Assembly: GCA_963842455.1 (NCBI GenBank)
Contig: CAWJHE010000006.1
Coordinates: 496,001 to 560,000, forward strand
Length of the DNA: 64,000 nt
Source: CAWJHE01 sp963842455
GTDB lineage: Bacteria > Chloroflexota > Anaerolineae > Anaerolineales > UBA4823
Direction of reading: 5' to 3'
Position 1 is the first letter of the stretch. Each line of letters begins with the position of its first letter. The position numbers were made by a program, and so were the translations under genes. Below, piece after piece: positions 52,060-60,718 of the stretch. Under the pieces are notes generated by a model. It was given only the letters and a program-made list of their open reading frames with translations, searched no databases and was not told the DNA's origin.

Positions 52060-52794
52060 TTGGAAGCTCTTGGTTTAAATCTTGGTTACCTGTTGGTTCA
52101 GGTTTTTAACTTTTTAATCGTTTTTATTGTGTTGCGAGCCTGGGTTTATACACCCATTTTGAGTCTTCTGGAAAAGCGTCGCACAGCCATTGCTCAAGGG
52201 TTGGAAGATGCGCGTGTGGCTGCTGAAGCTAGAGCCCATGCAGAAGAGGAAGCTCGCGAAATTCTTGCCAAAGCACAGGCGGAATCTGCCGAAAAAGTAC
52301 GCGAAGCCACAGAACGGGCGGAAGTAGCCAGTCGTGAGGTTCTCGCAAGAGTGGACAATGAAGCTGCAAAAGCACGCGAATCCGCTCTGGCAGATGCGGC
52401 GGTCGAACGGGATCGCATTTTGGCGGATATGCGAGGCCAGGTTGCTGCTTTAGCCATGGCTGCTGCTCAGAAACTGGTGGGCGAAGCATTGGATGAGAAG
52501 CGTCAACATGCCTTACTGGATGAATTTTTCTCCGGTGTCAAGGCTGGCAAAGTGGTTGTCTTGCAGGATATCGATATCTCTGGCGGTTCTGCTGAGATCA
52601 CCAGCGCCTTGCCGCTAACGGACGCAGAGAAGGAAACTGTCCGGACCGATATCGTAGCGAAAATCGGCAGCCAGACGGTCACCTTCCGCGTGGATCCATC
52701 CATTCTGGGTGGATTGGTGGTCAAAGTCGGCGATAAAGTAGTGGATGGTTCTGTTGCAGGTCAACTAGAGACACTGCGCCAAAACCTGGGCTAG
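52060..52794 (+). CDS. atpF: Fused ATP synthase b-delta subunit with truncated delta
   Basis: 244 residues, TTG start with AAGGAGG six bases before. Residues 1-160 are subunit b: one TM helix (LGYLLVQVFNFLIVFIVLRA) and a long charged coiled coil. Residues about 165-244 match the C-terminal domain of delta, ending VDPSILGGLVVKVGDKVVDG, SVAGQLETLRQNLG. The N-terminal six-helix domain of delta (about 105 residues), which binds alpha at the top of F1, is missing, unlike the mycobacterial fusion, which keeps full delta. No atpA, G, D or C follow. Confidence 0.85.
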   Translation: MEALGLNLGYLLVQVFNFLIVFIVLRAWVYTPILSLLEKRRTAIAQGLEDARVAAEARAHAEEEAREILAKAQAESAEKVREATERAEVASREVLARVDNEAAKARESALADAAVERDRILADMRGQVAALAMAAAQKLVGEALDEKRQHALLDEFFSGVKAGKVVVLQDIDISGGSAEITSALPLTDAEKETVRTDIVAKIGSQTVTFRVDPSILGGLVVKVGDKVVDGSVAGQLETLRQNLG

Positions 52795-52824
52795 CTCGCT
52801 AAATTTTTGGAATTTTGTTTTTTC

Positions 52825-52858
52825 AATGCGCCCAGGGTGGGTTATCCCTGGGCGCATT
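52825..52858 (+). terminator. Strong hairpin ending the F0 operon
   Basis: Perfect 13-bp GC-rich stem (52825-52837 with 52846-52858), 8-base loop. The following TGAATC is not U-rich, but the stem is very stable; TTTTTT lies on its upstream side. Confidence 0.65.
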
Positions 52859-52911
52859 TGAATCTGAACTATTTATTGAGTAACTTGAAACGTTTGATCG
52901 AATAATAGACT

Positions 52912-54492
52912 ATGCATAATCCTTCATCCGTGCGTTTGTCGTCTTTGTTACAGGAAGTTCCTGGCATTTTAAAATATCCGGGAACAGAAGTAAGTATCAA
53001 CGGAATTGTCCAAGATTCCCGACAAGTGCAACCGGGAAACCTGTTTGTTGCTTTTTCTGGCGGCTCAACGGATGGGCACCGGTATATTCCGGATGCAATA
53101 CGGCGCGGGGCGTCTGCGGTTATCGGTACTCAAGAAAGCGTGTCTTTGCCTGTGGCTTACGTTCAGGTAAAAGACAGTCGCCTGGCTTTGGCTTACCTGG
53201 CAGCCGCTTATTATGGTTTTCCTGCCAGGAGGTTGCTGGTGATTGGCGTGACTGGTACAGACGGAAAAACAACGACAGCAAATTTGATTTTTAATATCTT
53301 ACAGGCAGCCGGGTTCCAGACCGGTATGATCTCTACTGTCAACGCAGTGATCGGTGACCGGGAATTGGATACTGGCTTTCATGTCACTACTCCGGACGCG
53401 CTGAGCGTTCAATCTTACCTGGCTCAAATGGTTGCCAATGGAGCAACGCATGTTGTTTTGGAAGCAACTTCGCATGGGCTTGCCCAACACAGGGTGGCTG
53501 CTTGCGAATTTGACCTGGGTGTTGTGACCAATATTACACACGAACATCTCGATTACCATGGCACCTATGAGGCTTATCGGGCTGCAAAGGGGAAGCTTTT
53601 TTCTTTTCTGGCTGAGACACTTCCCAAAAGTTTTGCCACTCCGCGTTGTGCAATCTTGAACCGTGATGATACCTCCTACTCCTATCTGTCCGAGTTGACA
53701 ACCACCCCCCAGATGAGTTATGGTACATCGATAGGGTCCGATCTATGTGCTGATAAGATCCTTGAAACTTCGTTGGGTTTATCGTTTGAAGTTCATGGAA
53801 AATATCTGGACGGACAGGAATGGCACACGCCTGTTGAAACTCCGTTGGTGGGTAGCTATAATGTTTCGAACTGCCTGGCTGCTTTGGGCGCTTGTGTGGG
53901 TGCATTGGGGGTTGATCCGCAGGTTGCGGTCAGGGCTCTTGAATCCGTCAAGAAAGTGCCTGGGCGGATGGAATTCATCGATATGGGGCAGGCGTTCTTA
54001 GCGATTGTAGATTTTGCCCATACCCCGAATGCACTTCACCGGGCTTTGGAAGCAGCAAGATCGTTAGCAACAGAGCGTGTTATCGCGGTGTTTGGGTCAG
54101 CAGGGTTGCGTGATCGCGAGAAGAGGCGAATGATGGCGGAGATATCAGCCGAATTGGCCGATGTGACGATTCTGACTGCCGAAGACCCGCGCACCGAATC
54201 GCTCGCATCCATTCTGAATGAGATGTCTGCCGGTGTACGCAAACAGGGTGGGGAGGAAGGTAAAACTTACTGGTGTATTCCGGACCGTGGGAACGCAATC
54301 CGGTTTGCTTTGGATCTCGCTCAACAGGGAGATGTGGTAATCGTTTGTGGAAAAGGACACGAACAATCGATGTGTTTTGGCCAAATTGAATATGCCTGGG
54401 ATGATCGCATCGCATTGCGGGCAGCCTTAGCAGAACACCTGAGAGTTACAGGTCCTGCCATGCCGTATTTGCCTACTAAAGATCTGCCTTAG
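52912..54492 (+). CDS. murE: UDP-MurNAc-tripeptide synthetase (MurE)
   Basis: 526 residues. Adds the third stem-peptide residue in peptidoglycan synthesis. Domains: N-terminal uridine-binding (VQDSRQVQPGNLFVAFSG), the ATP-binding P-loop GVTGTDGKTTTANL, and C-terminal KKVPGRMEFIDMG...VDFAHTPNAL. The residue-3 recognition motif, DNPR in meso-DAP enzymes, reads EDPR (LTAEDPRTES), so the third amino acid may not be meso-DAP. It lies alone after the F0 operon and ends convergent with the cupin gene. Confidence 0.92.
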   Translation: MHNPSSVRLSSLLQEVPGILKYPGTEVSINGIVQDSRQVQPGNLFVAFSGGSTDGHRYIPDAIRRGASAVIGTQESVSLPVAYVQVKDSRLALAYLAAAYYGFPARRLLVIGVTGTDGKTTTANLIFNILQAAGFQTGMISTVNAVIGDRELDTGFHVTTPDALSVQSYLAQMVANGATHVVLEATSHGLAQHRVAACEFDLGVVTNITHEHLDYHGTYEAYRAAKGKLFSFLAETLPKSFATPRCAILNRDDTSYSYLSELTTTPQMSYGTSIGSDLCADKILETSLGLSFEVHGKYLDGQEWHTPVETPLVGSYNVSNCLAALGACVGALGVDPQVAVRALESVKKVPGRMEFIDMGQAFLAIVDFAHTPNALHRALEAARSLATERVIAVFGSAGLRDREKRRMMAEISAELADVTILTAEDPRTESLASILNEMSAGVRKQGGEEGKTYWCIPDRGNAIRFALDLAQQGDVVIVCGKGHEQSMCFGQIEYAWDDRIALRAALAEHLRVTGPAMPYLPTKDLP

Positions 54493-54818
54493 TATTGATA
54501 TTCTTCTCTAACTGGGCTGAAAATATCCAATACCTTTGCGTCTGTGTTCCCGACTTTGACTAAATGAGGTGCACCGCCTGGGATGATGTAAATGTCTCCT
54601 GGATGAAGTAGACGTACTTCGCCATCGATATCAAATTCCAATTCTCCTTCAATTACCATGCCAGCTTGTTCATGCGGGTGAGAATGCAGAGGTAAGATGG
54701 CTCCAGCATGCAAATCGACGACTGCCAACATGACTTTCTCACCCCAGAAAGTTTTCATTTGAATTTCTCCAGGGATGATTTCTCTGGATAAGCGGGTTTC
54801 TGGATTAAAGAATGGCAT
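54489..54818 (-). CDS. Cupin-domain protein
   Basis: 109 residues, a single-domain cupin. Metal-binding motif 1 is HSHPHEQAGMVIEGELEF, motif 2 PGDIYIIPGGAPHLVKV. Such small cupins bind a metal and are sensors, isomerases or dioxygenases; the substrate is unknown. It overlaps the murE stop by four bases on the opposite strand. AGGAGAAGA precedes the start. Confidence 0.85.
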   Translation of the reverse strand: MPFFNPETRLSREIIPGEIQMKTFWGEKVMLAVVDLHAGAILPLHSHPHEQAGMVIEGELEFDIDGEVRLLHPGDIYIIPGGAPHLVKVGNTDAKVLDIFSPVREEYQY

Positions 54819-54999
54819 CTTCTTCTCCTATAATCACAAAGGATCAATTACATATGGTCGTATAAAAAATGGTGGAAATGTCAGTTATTAGAAATCGTTG
54901 CTGATTCTGATGACGAGATAATGGATATTTGGAAACTAAAAAATATTCTGTTATGGGAAGTTCCAGATATTGCCTTTTTTTGTGTTCAATGTTGTGTAA

Positions 55000-55038
55000 G
55001 GGCTTGCAAAATTATCTGAAAACTAACTTCGCAAGCCC
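55000..55038 (-). terminator. Hairpin downstream of the RAM-domain gene
   Basis: GGGCTTGC/GCAAGCCC stem with a 23-base loop, about 20 bases after the stop of the RAM-domain gene. No clear U-tract, so a weak call. The rest of 54819-55055 holds nothing recognised. Confidence 0.4.
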
Positions 55039-55055
55039 TCGGAAATTTTGGAGGA

Positions 55056-55283
55056 TTACTCAACAACCAGGCAAGTTAAAGTGTCGAGTACACCAGGGAT
55101 TGGTTGGATTTCAGTGGCAATCAAGTGACCCAGGTGATTGACATCGGTTGTTTTGATGACAGCTACAACATCATAAGGGCCAAAGGTCATGTTGGCTTCC
55201 TCGATTTCGGGCAATCGTTTCATATTGCGGATGGCTTCGTTGATGGAACCGGTGCGAACGTGGATTAATACATATGCTTTCAT
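55056..55283 (-). CDS. Stand-alone Lrp/AsnC ligand-binding (RAM) domain protein
   Basis: 75 residues, only the C-terminal effector domain of Lrp/AsnC regulators (AYVLIHVRTGSINEAIRNMK, FGPYDVVAVIKTTDVNHLGH); no HTH. Such proteins bind amino acids as oligomers and may regulate partners by contact. It follows the FNT gene in the same direction with a gap of 28 bases. Confidence 0.85.
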   Translation of the reverse strand: MKAYVLIHVRTGSINEAIRNMKRLPEIEEANMTFGPYDVVAVIKTTDVNHLGHLIATEIQPIPGVLDTLTCLVVE

Positions 55284-55311
55284 TTTGACCTCATTAGAGT
55301 TGGTATTTTTT

Positions 55312-56205
55312 TTATCGTTCCGATGGGCGTAGGAAAATCATCCAGTAGATTGCAGCGACCAGGAATACGCCGCCAATGATATTGCCTATTGTGACAGGGA
55401 TCAGGTTGTTTACGAGGAATGCGCTCCAGGTAATTGAAGCGTAGTCTGCAGGAGTTTTCCCAATCGCTTCCCAAAAACTCTGGTTGGCAAATTGCTTGAT
55501 GAAAATGCCAATGGGAATGAAATACATGTTTGCAATGCTGTGTTCAAAGCCGGCAGCAACAAACCCGGTAATGGGGAAGATGATGGCGGCGATTTTATCT
55601 AAGGTGCTGCGGGCGCTGAAGGTCATCCATACGGCTAGACATACTAAGGCATTGCAGAGAATACCCAGGGCGAGCGCTTGAACGAAATCTAGCTCAACTT
55701 TACTTTTGGCGATGTTAAGCGCTGTTAGTCCAACACTGCCTCCACCAAAGGAGTACTGCTTGCTAAAGAACAATACCAAAGCAGTACCGATTGAGCCAAC
55801 AAAGTTCCCAATATAGACAATGATCCAATTTTTTAGCAGGGCAGCGGTGGTTACTTTTCTACTTGCCCAGGCCATGACAATCAGGTTATTACCCGTGAAG
55901 AGCTCTGCGCCGCCAACCACGACGAGAATTAGACCCAGGCAGAATACAATGCCGGTCAATAAACGGGTAACGCCGTAAGGCAAACCACTGGAATAGACCA
56001 GTGCTCCATCTGCAGCTCGAACTGCCATACCGCCAGAGCTGATTGTAGTGGCAAAGATAGCGCCTAACGCGATGAATGCGCCTGCTAAAACTGCCAGGGC
56101 AAACATTTTTAATACTGGAGTTTCCGCTTTGCGAACTCCAACGTACTCAGCGCGGGTGGCCATCTCTGCTGGAAGAAGTGCATCGATCCGAAATTCTGTA
56201 CTCAT
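55312..56205 (-). CDS. Formate/nitrite transporter family channel
   Basis: 297 residues from ATG 56205 (GGGAGAG nine bases before); an upstream in-frame start adds six residues. Six TM helices with the FNT signatures GGAELFTGNNLIVMAWASRK, NFVGSIGTALVLFF and the central-His region GFEHSIANMYFIPIGIFI. It passes formate, nitrite, lactate or HS- across the membrane; the anion is not identifiable. Likely co-transcribed with the RAM protein. Confidence 0.92.
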   Translation of the reverse strand: MSTEFRIDALLPAEMATRAEYVGVRKAETPVLKMFALAVLAGAFIALGAIFATTISSGGMAVRAADGALVYSSGLPYGVTRLLTGIVFCLGLILVVVGGAELFTGNNLIVMAWASRKVTTAALLKNWIIVYIGNFVGSIGTALVLFFSKQYSFGGGSVGLTALNIAKSKVELDFVQALALGILCNALVCLAVWMTFSARSTLDKIAAIIFPITGFVAAGFEHSIANMYFIPIGIFIKQFANQSFWEAIGKTPADYASITWSAFLVNNLIPVTIGNIIGGVFLVAAIYWMIFLRPSER

Positions 56206-56340
56206 AGAACAAATCTCTCCCAAATTGTGAAATAATTAACAGATAAAGGTTACCTTGAGTTGTTCTTTTTGACAAGGGATGAAAATCACACCATCCCTAT
56301 GAGTAGTTGCACCCTTTGTGACAGCAGAATTTTACTGAAG

Positions 56341-58044
56341 TTATCGAAATTTGTGGGGTTTCAAAATTGTCCAAGCCCAGAGCAGCAAGGAGGCAATTAA
56401 TGCACCTATCGCCAGGTCATTCTCTTCATTTAGATAGAGTTGAGCGCTAATGATCAGCAAGGAGCCAATAATGATTGAATTGGCTAGCCGGTTAACTCCG
56501 CTTTCAAGATTAATAACTTGTTGGGATAACTCGGGGGCACGGACGGAAATATTACCTTTATGAATTTCTGATAGAACGGAATCCATTTTCCCAGGCAGAA
56601 ATGCCAGCGCTCGAATTTGTGTTTCAATAACTGCCCATATTTCCTTAAACCCTGTACGTGCTTCGTCTGCGATCAATTTCTTTGCATATGGAGCTAGATG
56701 ATCCCATAAATTGAACTGGGGATCCAAGCCTGTACACATCCCGGAGAGGATTCCAACTGCCCGGGCCAGGAAGATGATATTCTGCGGCACCTGGAAAGGC
56801 AGATCAAAGACGAGGTCTCTAAATTCATCTGCAAACTCTTGGATCTCATCCAATTTTACGGCGGTCAGTTCAGACATATTTTTCCCCCAGAATTTGTCAA
56901 AAACCTTCGCACTGGCTCTTTCGATTGCTTGTAGATCTGCACCAGGAAGGAGTACATCCATCATTTGATATGCATGGATGACTTTTCCGGAATCCTGTGT
57001 TCCCACAGCAATCAGCAATTCTCTAAGGCCCTCGCGCAATTTTTCTGGAACTTGCCCAACCATACCAAAATCAACAAATGTCAGATCCCACTGTGCACCT
57101 GTATTCATTTGTGTTGTTGAATTTTGAGTTCTAAGTTTGACAAAAAGGTTGCCAGGATGTGGGTCTGCATGAAAGAAACCATCTTCGAAGATCTGTTTGA
57201 GGTAAGTGTCCAGCAAACGGGATGCAACTTCGGCACGGTCAATCCCAGCTTGGGTGATAGTATGGTAGTCGGTTATTTTAATGGCAAGAACATTTTCCAG
57301 GGTTAAAGCTCGCTTTGTAGTGTGCGACCAGATGATCCTGGGCACGCCCACACCAGGATAATTCGAAAAATTCTGTTGAAATGTTTCTGCATTTCGACCT
57401 TCTGCTAGATAATCAATTTCTTCATACAGAATAATGGTGAATTCATCCAGAAGCTGGGGAACATCGGCGCGCTTGCGGATGGGCTTGTAATGATGCAGCC
57501 ATTTAGCTACAGTCTTAAGCGCCGCCAGGTCGGTGGCAATGAGTTTTTCGATTTGAGGTCTTTGGACTTTCACGACAACGTTATATCGACCCGGTTCTTC
57601 AACCTGATCTAGATCAGCTTTAAAAACTTCTGAAGAAACCCTGGCTAGATGCACCTGCCCTAATGATGCTGCTGCCAAAGGTTTGGGGTTAAATTCCAGG
57701 AATTTTTCTTCCAATGTCATCCCAAATTCTTCTTCCGCCATCTTTCGGATATCAGAAAAATCTTCTGCCGGTACTTCATCTTGCAAGCCTTCTAATTCGG
57801 AGGTGAACTCAATGGGTAAGACATCAACCCGCGATGACATGAACTGACCGACCTTGATTAAAACGCCGCCCATGTTAACAGCTAAATTGCGGTAATCTTT
57901 TGCAATTTTTCTGAGCCTTTTCGACCGGTTTTGCCTGGAGAGACGTTTCAAACCAATGCGCGGTAAAAGCAAGTTCCAGAAGATTATGCTGAGAAGAACT
58001 CGGGCAAAAAAGGAGACAATCCGGCGGTAACGGGCACGAACCAT
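56341..58044 (-). CDS. UbiB/ABC1-family atypical protein kinase
   Basis: About 567 residues from ATG 58044. The ABC1 signatures are the KxGQ motif GGVLIKVGQFMSSRVDVLP, the A-rich loop LAAASLGQVHLARV, the catalytic ADPHPGNLF and the DFG in VDFGMVGQVPE. Two C-terminal TM segments (IIIGSLLIISAQLY; DLAIGALIASLLLWAWTI). The family supports isoprenoid quinone synthesis or lipid homeostasis. An ATG at 58080 adds 12 residues, but a TATAAT at 58054-58059 lies between the two ATGs, favouring 58044. Confidence 0.88.
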   Translation of the reverse strand: MVRARYRRIVSFFARVLLSIIFWNLLLPRIGLKRLSRQNRSKRLRKIAKDYRNLAVNMGGVLIKVGQFMSSRVDVLPIEFTSELEGLQDEVPAEDFSDIRKMAEEEFGMTLEEKFLEFNPKPLAAASLGQVHLARVSSEVFKADLDQVEEPGRYNVVVKVQRPQIEKLIATDLAALKTVAKWLHHYKPIRKRADVPQLLDEFTIILYEEIDYLAEGRNAETFQQNFSNYPGVGVPRIIWSHTTKRALTLENVLAIKITDYHTITQAGIDRAEVASRLLDTYLKQIFEDGFFHADPHPGNLFVKLRTQNSTTQMNTGAQWDLTFVDFGMVGQVPEKLREGLRELLIAVGTQDSGKVIHAYQMMDVLLPGADLQAIERASAKVFDKFWGKNMSELTAVKLDEIQEFADEFRDLVFDLPFQVPQNIIFLARAVGILSGMCTGLDPQFNLWDHLAPYAKKLIADEARTGFKEIWAVIETQIRALAFLPGKMDSVLSEIHKGNISVRAPELSQQVINLESGVNRLANSIIIGSLLIISAQLYLNEENDLAIGALIASLLLWAWTILKPHKFR

Positions 58045-58053
58045 GTTCCCTGA

Positions 58054-58059
58054 ATTATA
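58054..58059 (-). promoter_or_regulatory. -10 element just before the UbiB start
   Basis: TATAAT on the minus strand, ten bases before ATG 58044; the -35 region is GATTGT at 17 bases. The transcript would be nearly leaderless. Confidence 0.4.
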
Positions 58060-58225
58060 CTCTACATAGAATTTAGACAATCTCTCGAAATTATGGTATG
58101 CTCATCCCGTTGTTGGAGTTTATCTTCTCTTTGATCAAAATTCTTACTAATTTGTTCACATGTTCTCTGCTGGCTAACCACAAGCGGCGAAACCAAAAAC
58201 ATGTATGTAAATAGATGGTGCTATT

Positions 58226-58930
58226 TTGATAGATTTTCGTGACCTGTATAATAAATTTCATTCGCCCATAGCAGAATTCGATTGTGGTGACCGCTGTGCT
58301 CCATATAATGAACGAGGCGTGCCATTTTGCTGTGATCTTCGACATGCTGTTCCTATTGCATACCAGGCAGAGTGGGATTACCTGGAGCAGAACACGGATT
58401 TATGGAAGTTGTGGGCACCTAAAGAAGAGGAGCTGACCAGGTTGTTGCTTGAACAAATACCAACTGGGCAAGTCCCCATCGCATGTTTAGGACACCATCA
58501 TTGCCAGCGGGAATATCGCTCGATCACCTGCCGGTCATTTCCGTTTTTTCCCTACATCACCCTTAAGGGAGATTTTATTGGTTTAAGTTATTACTGGGCA
58601 TACGAAGACCGGTGTTGGATCATCAGTCACTTAAATACGGTTTCTCAGCGTTACCTTTTGGAGTTCATTGAAGTATTTGATAATTTGTTTGAGCAAATTC
58701 CTGAAGATAGAGAAACATTCCGGCATCAATCAATCTTGATGCGGCGGGTTTTTGGTCGCAGGCATCGTTCTATACCGCTCTTACATCGCAATGGCAGCTC
58801 TTACAAAATCTCCCCTCGTAATGGACGTATGCGTAAATGCGAACTTGAGCGGTTCCCAAAGTATGGACCTTACAAAATTGCTGCCGATTTACCATTTCCG
58901 GATGAATTCCAGGAAAAATCCATAAGATAA
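58226..58930 (+). CDS. Cysteine-cluster protein (YkgJ/UPF0153-like)
   Basis: 234 residues, TTG start without a clear ribosome-binding site. Cysteines cluster as FDCGDRCAPYNERGVPFCC and CLGHHHCQREYRSITCRSFP, plus CWI, consistent with the zinc/iron-chelating domain of the YkgJ family. Function unknown. Divergent from the UbiB gene and followed by an ABC exporter 22 bases on, so it may be co-expressed with that exporter. Confidence 0.65.
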   Translation: MIDFRDLYNKFHSPIAEFDCGDRCAPYNERGVPFCCDLRHAVPIAYQAEWDYLEQNTDLWKLWAPKEEELTRLLLEQIPTGQVPIACLGHHHCQREYRSITCRSFPFFPYITLKGDFIGLSYYWAYEDRCWIISHLNTVSQRYLLEFIEVFDNLFEQIPEDRETFRHQSILMRRVFGRRHRSIPLLHRNGSSYKISPRNGRMRKCELERFPKYGPYKIAADLPFPDEFQEKSIR

Positions 58931-58952
58931 GCAAGGAGATCAATTCCGAACC

Positions 58953-60716
58953 TTGATCACATCCGCACAGACAAGTGAATTTATAATCGAATCGAAGCAG
59001 AAAACGAACCGTAAGGGAACCGTGCGTTGGATCATTTCTCACGCTTCGCATTATTGGTTTCTGTTCCTGATCATGATTCTTGGTGCAGTTAGCAACGCGG
59101 CATTAGCTGCCCTGGTGCCTGACTTGGTTGGGCAGGCTTTTAATGCTATCCTGGCAACACCTGCGCAAACACAGACCTTGATTCGAATAGCCTGGTTGAT
59201 CATCGGCAGCCAGATTATCAGGGGAGTACTTCAATTTGCCAGGAATTTTGGGGCAGAGCTGATTGGTCAGCGGGTGGAACGCGATATCCGGCATGAGCTA
59301 TATGTCAGCTTGCTGGGAAAAAGCATGACATTTCACAGCTTACAGCCGGTAGGGGATACGATGGCGCGTGCCACCAACGATGTCAGAGAAGTGAACTTTT
59401 TGTTCAGCCCAGGCATCAACCTGGTTATTGGCTCAGCGGTTTTTATTGTTATGCCGATTATCGTTGCGCCGCGTTATCATCCAGCTTTGATCCTAACCCC
59501 TCTGTTATTTACACTGGCTTATTTTCTGGCGCTTTGGCAGTATTTGCATGAATTGTCACCCATTACTCGCTCGGTCCGGAAAGCATTTGGCGAAATGAAC
59601 ACACGCCTGGCAGAAGCAATCGATGGCATTGAAACGGTCAAAGGCATGGCCCAAGAAAAGACAGAAGTTTCGCTCTTTTCTGGTCATACCCGCAGCTTCC
59701 GAGATGCATTTGTGAAGCAAGGGGATGTTGAGGCCAGGTTTTTGCCTCTCTTGTTGTTGGGTTTAGCCGAAGCTGGTGGACTCTTTCATTCATTGTTGCT
59801 TTTCCGACAGGGCTTTCTAAATGTGGGCGAGGTGGTGGCTTATTTCGGTTTGATCCAATTGTTTGGCTTTCCAACCTTTATTTCTTTGTTTGCCTATTCT
59901 CAAATCTCCTTGGGTTTGGCTGGTGCACAGAGACTCCTGGAATTGATCAACCGAGAAAACAACCTGGATCAAAATTTACAGGGTTACACCGGTGACATGA
60001 AGGGAGAAATAGAATTTAGAAATGTAACTTTTGCCTACAATGGAAACGACACAGTTCTAAAGAATATTTCATTTAAAGTGAAGCCCGGGCAGACGATTGC
60101 GCTTGTGGGGCAGACCGGCTCTGGAAAGACCACATTGGTGAAATTGGTAAACCGCACCTATGATTGCCAATCCGGGCAGATCTTGGTAGATGGCCGCGAT
60201 GTGCGCGAATGGAATTTGGAAGCGTTGAGAAAGAATGTGTCGATCATCGAACAAGATATTTTCTTGTTTTCGCGCACCGTTCGAGAAAATATCAGTTTTG
60301 GTGTGCCGGATGCATCCGAAGAAATGGTCCGTCGAGCTGCCCAGGCTGCACAAGCTGAAGAATTCATCTTTTCTTTCCAGGATGGATACGAAACGACGAT
60401 TGGTGAACGGGGGGTAACCCTCTCAGGCGGCCAACGTCAAAGATTGGCCTTAGGACGCGCATTCTTGACCGATCCCAGGATATTGGTTCTGGATGATTCA
60501 ACCAGCGCGATCGATAGCGCTACCGAAGATAAGATCCAGAGGGCGATTTACGCTGCAGCAAAGGGCAGGACAACATTAATCATAACCCACCGGTTATCCC
60601 AAATCCGATGGGCAGATGTGATCGTTGTTTTGAAAAAAGGTGAAATGGTTGCTGCGGGAAACCATGAAGAATTGATGCAATCTTCTGAAGCATATCGACG
60701 GATTTTTAGCGAGTAA
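58953..60716 (+). CDS. ABC exporter half 1, degenerate ATP site
   Basis: 587 residues: six TM helices then an ATPase domain. Walker A GQTGSGKTT, signature LSGGQRQR, Walker B ILVLDDSTSAID, where Asp replaces the catalytic Glu. TTG start; AAGGAG lies 16 bases upstream. With half 2 it forms a heterodimer with one weak ATP site, as in TM287/288 or BmrCD. Substrate unknown, lipid or drug. Confidence 0.9.
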   Translation: MITSAQTSEFIIESKQKTNRKGTVRWIISHASHYWFLFLIMILGAVSNAALAALVPDLVGQAFNAILATPAQTQTLIRIAWLIIGSQIIRGVLQFARNFGAELIGQRVERDIRHELYVSLLGKSMTFHSLQPVGDTMARATNDVREVNFLFSPGINLVIGSAVFIVMPIIVAPRYHPALILTPLLFTLAYFLALWQYLHELSPITRSVRKAFGEMNTRLAEAIDGIETVKGMAQEKTEVSLFSGHTRSFRDAFVKQGDVEARFLPLLLLGLAEAGGLFHSLLLFRQGFLNVGEVVAYFGLIQLFGFPTFISLFAYSQISLGLAGAQRLLELINRENNLDQNLQGYTGDMKGEIEFRNVTFAYNGNDTVLKNISFKVKPGQTIALVGQTGSGKTTLVKLVNRTYDCQSGQILVDGRDVREWNLEALRKNVSIIEQDIFLFSRTVRENISFGVPDASEEMVRRAAQAAQAEEFIFSFQDGYETTIGERGVTLSGGQRQRLALGRAFLTDPRILVLDDSTSAIDSATEDKIQRAIYAAAKGRTTLIITHRLSQIRWADVIVVLKKGEMVAAGNHEELMQSSEAYRRIFSE

Positions 60717-60718
60717 TT

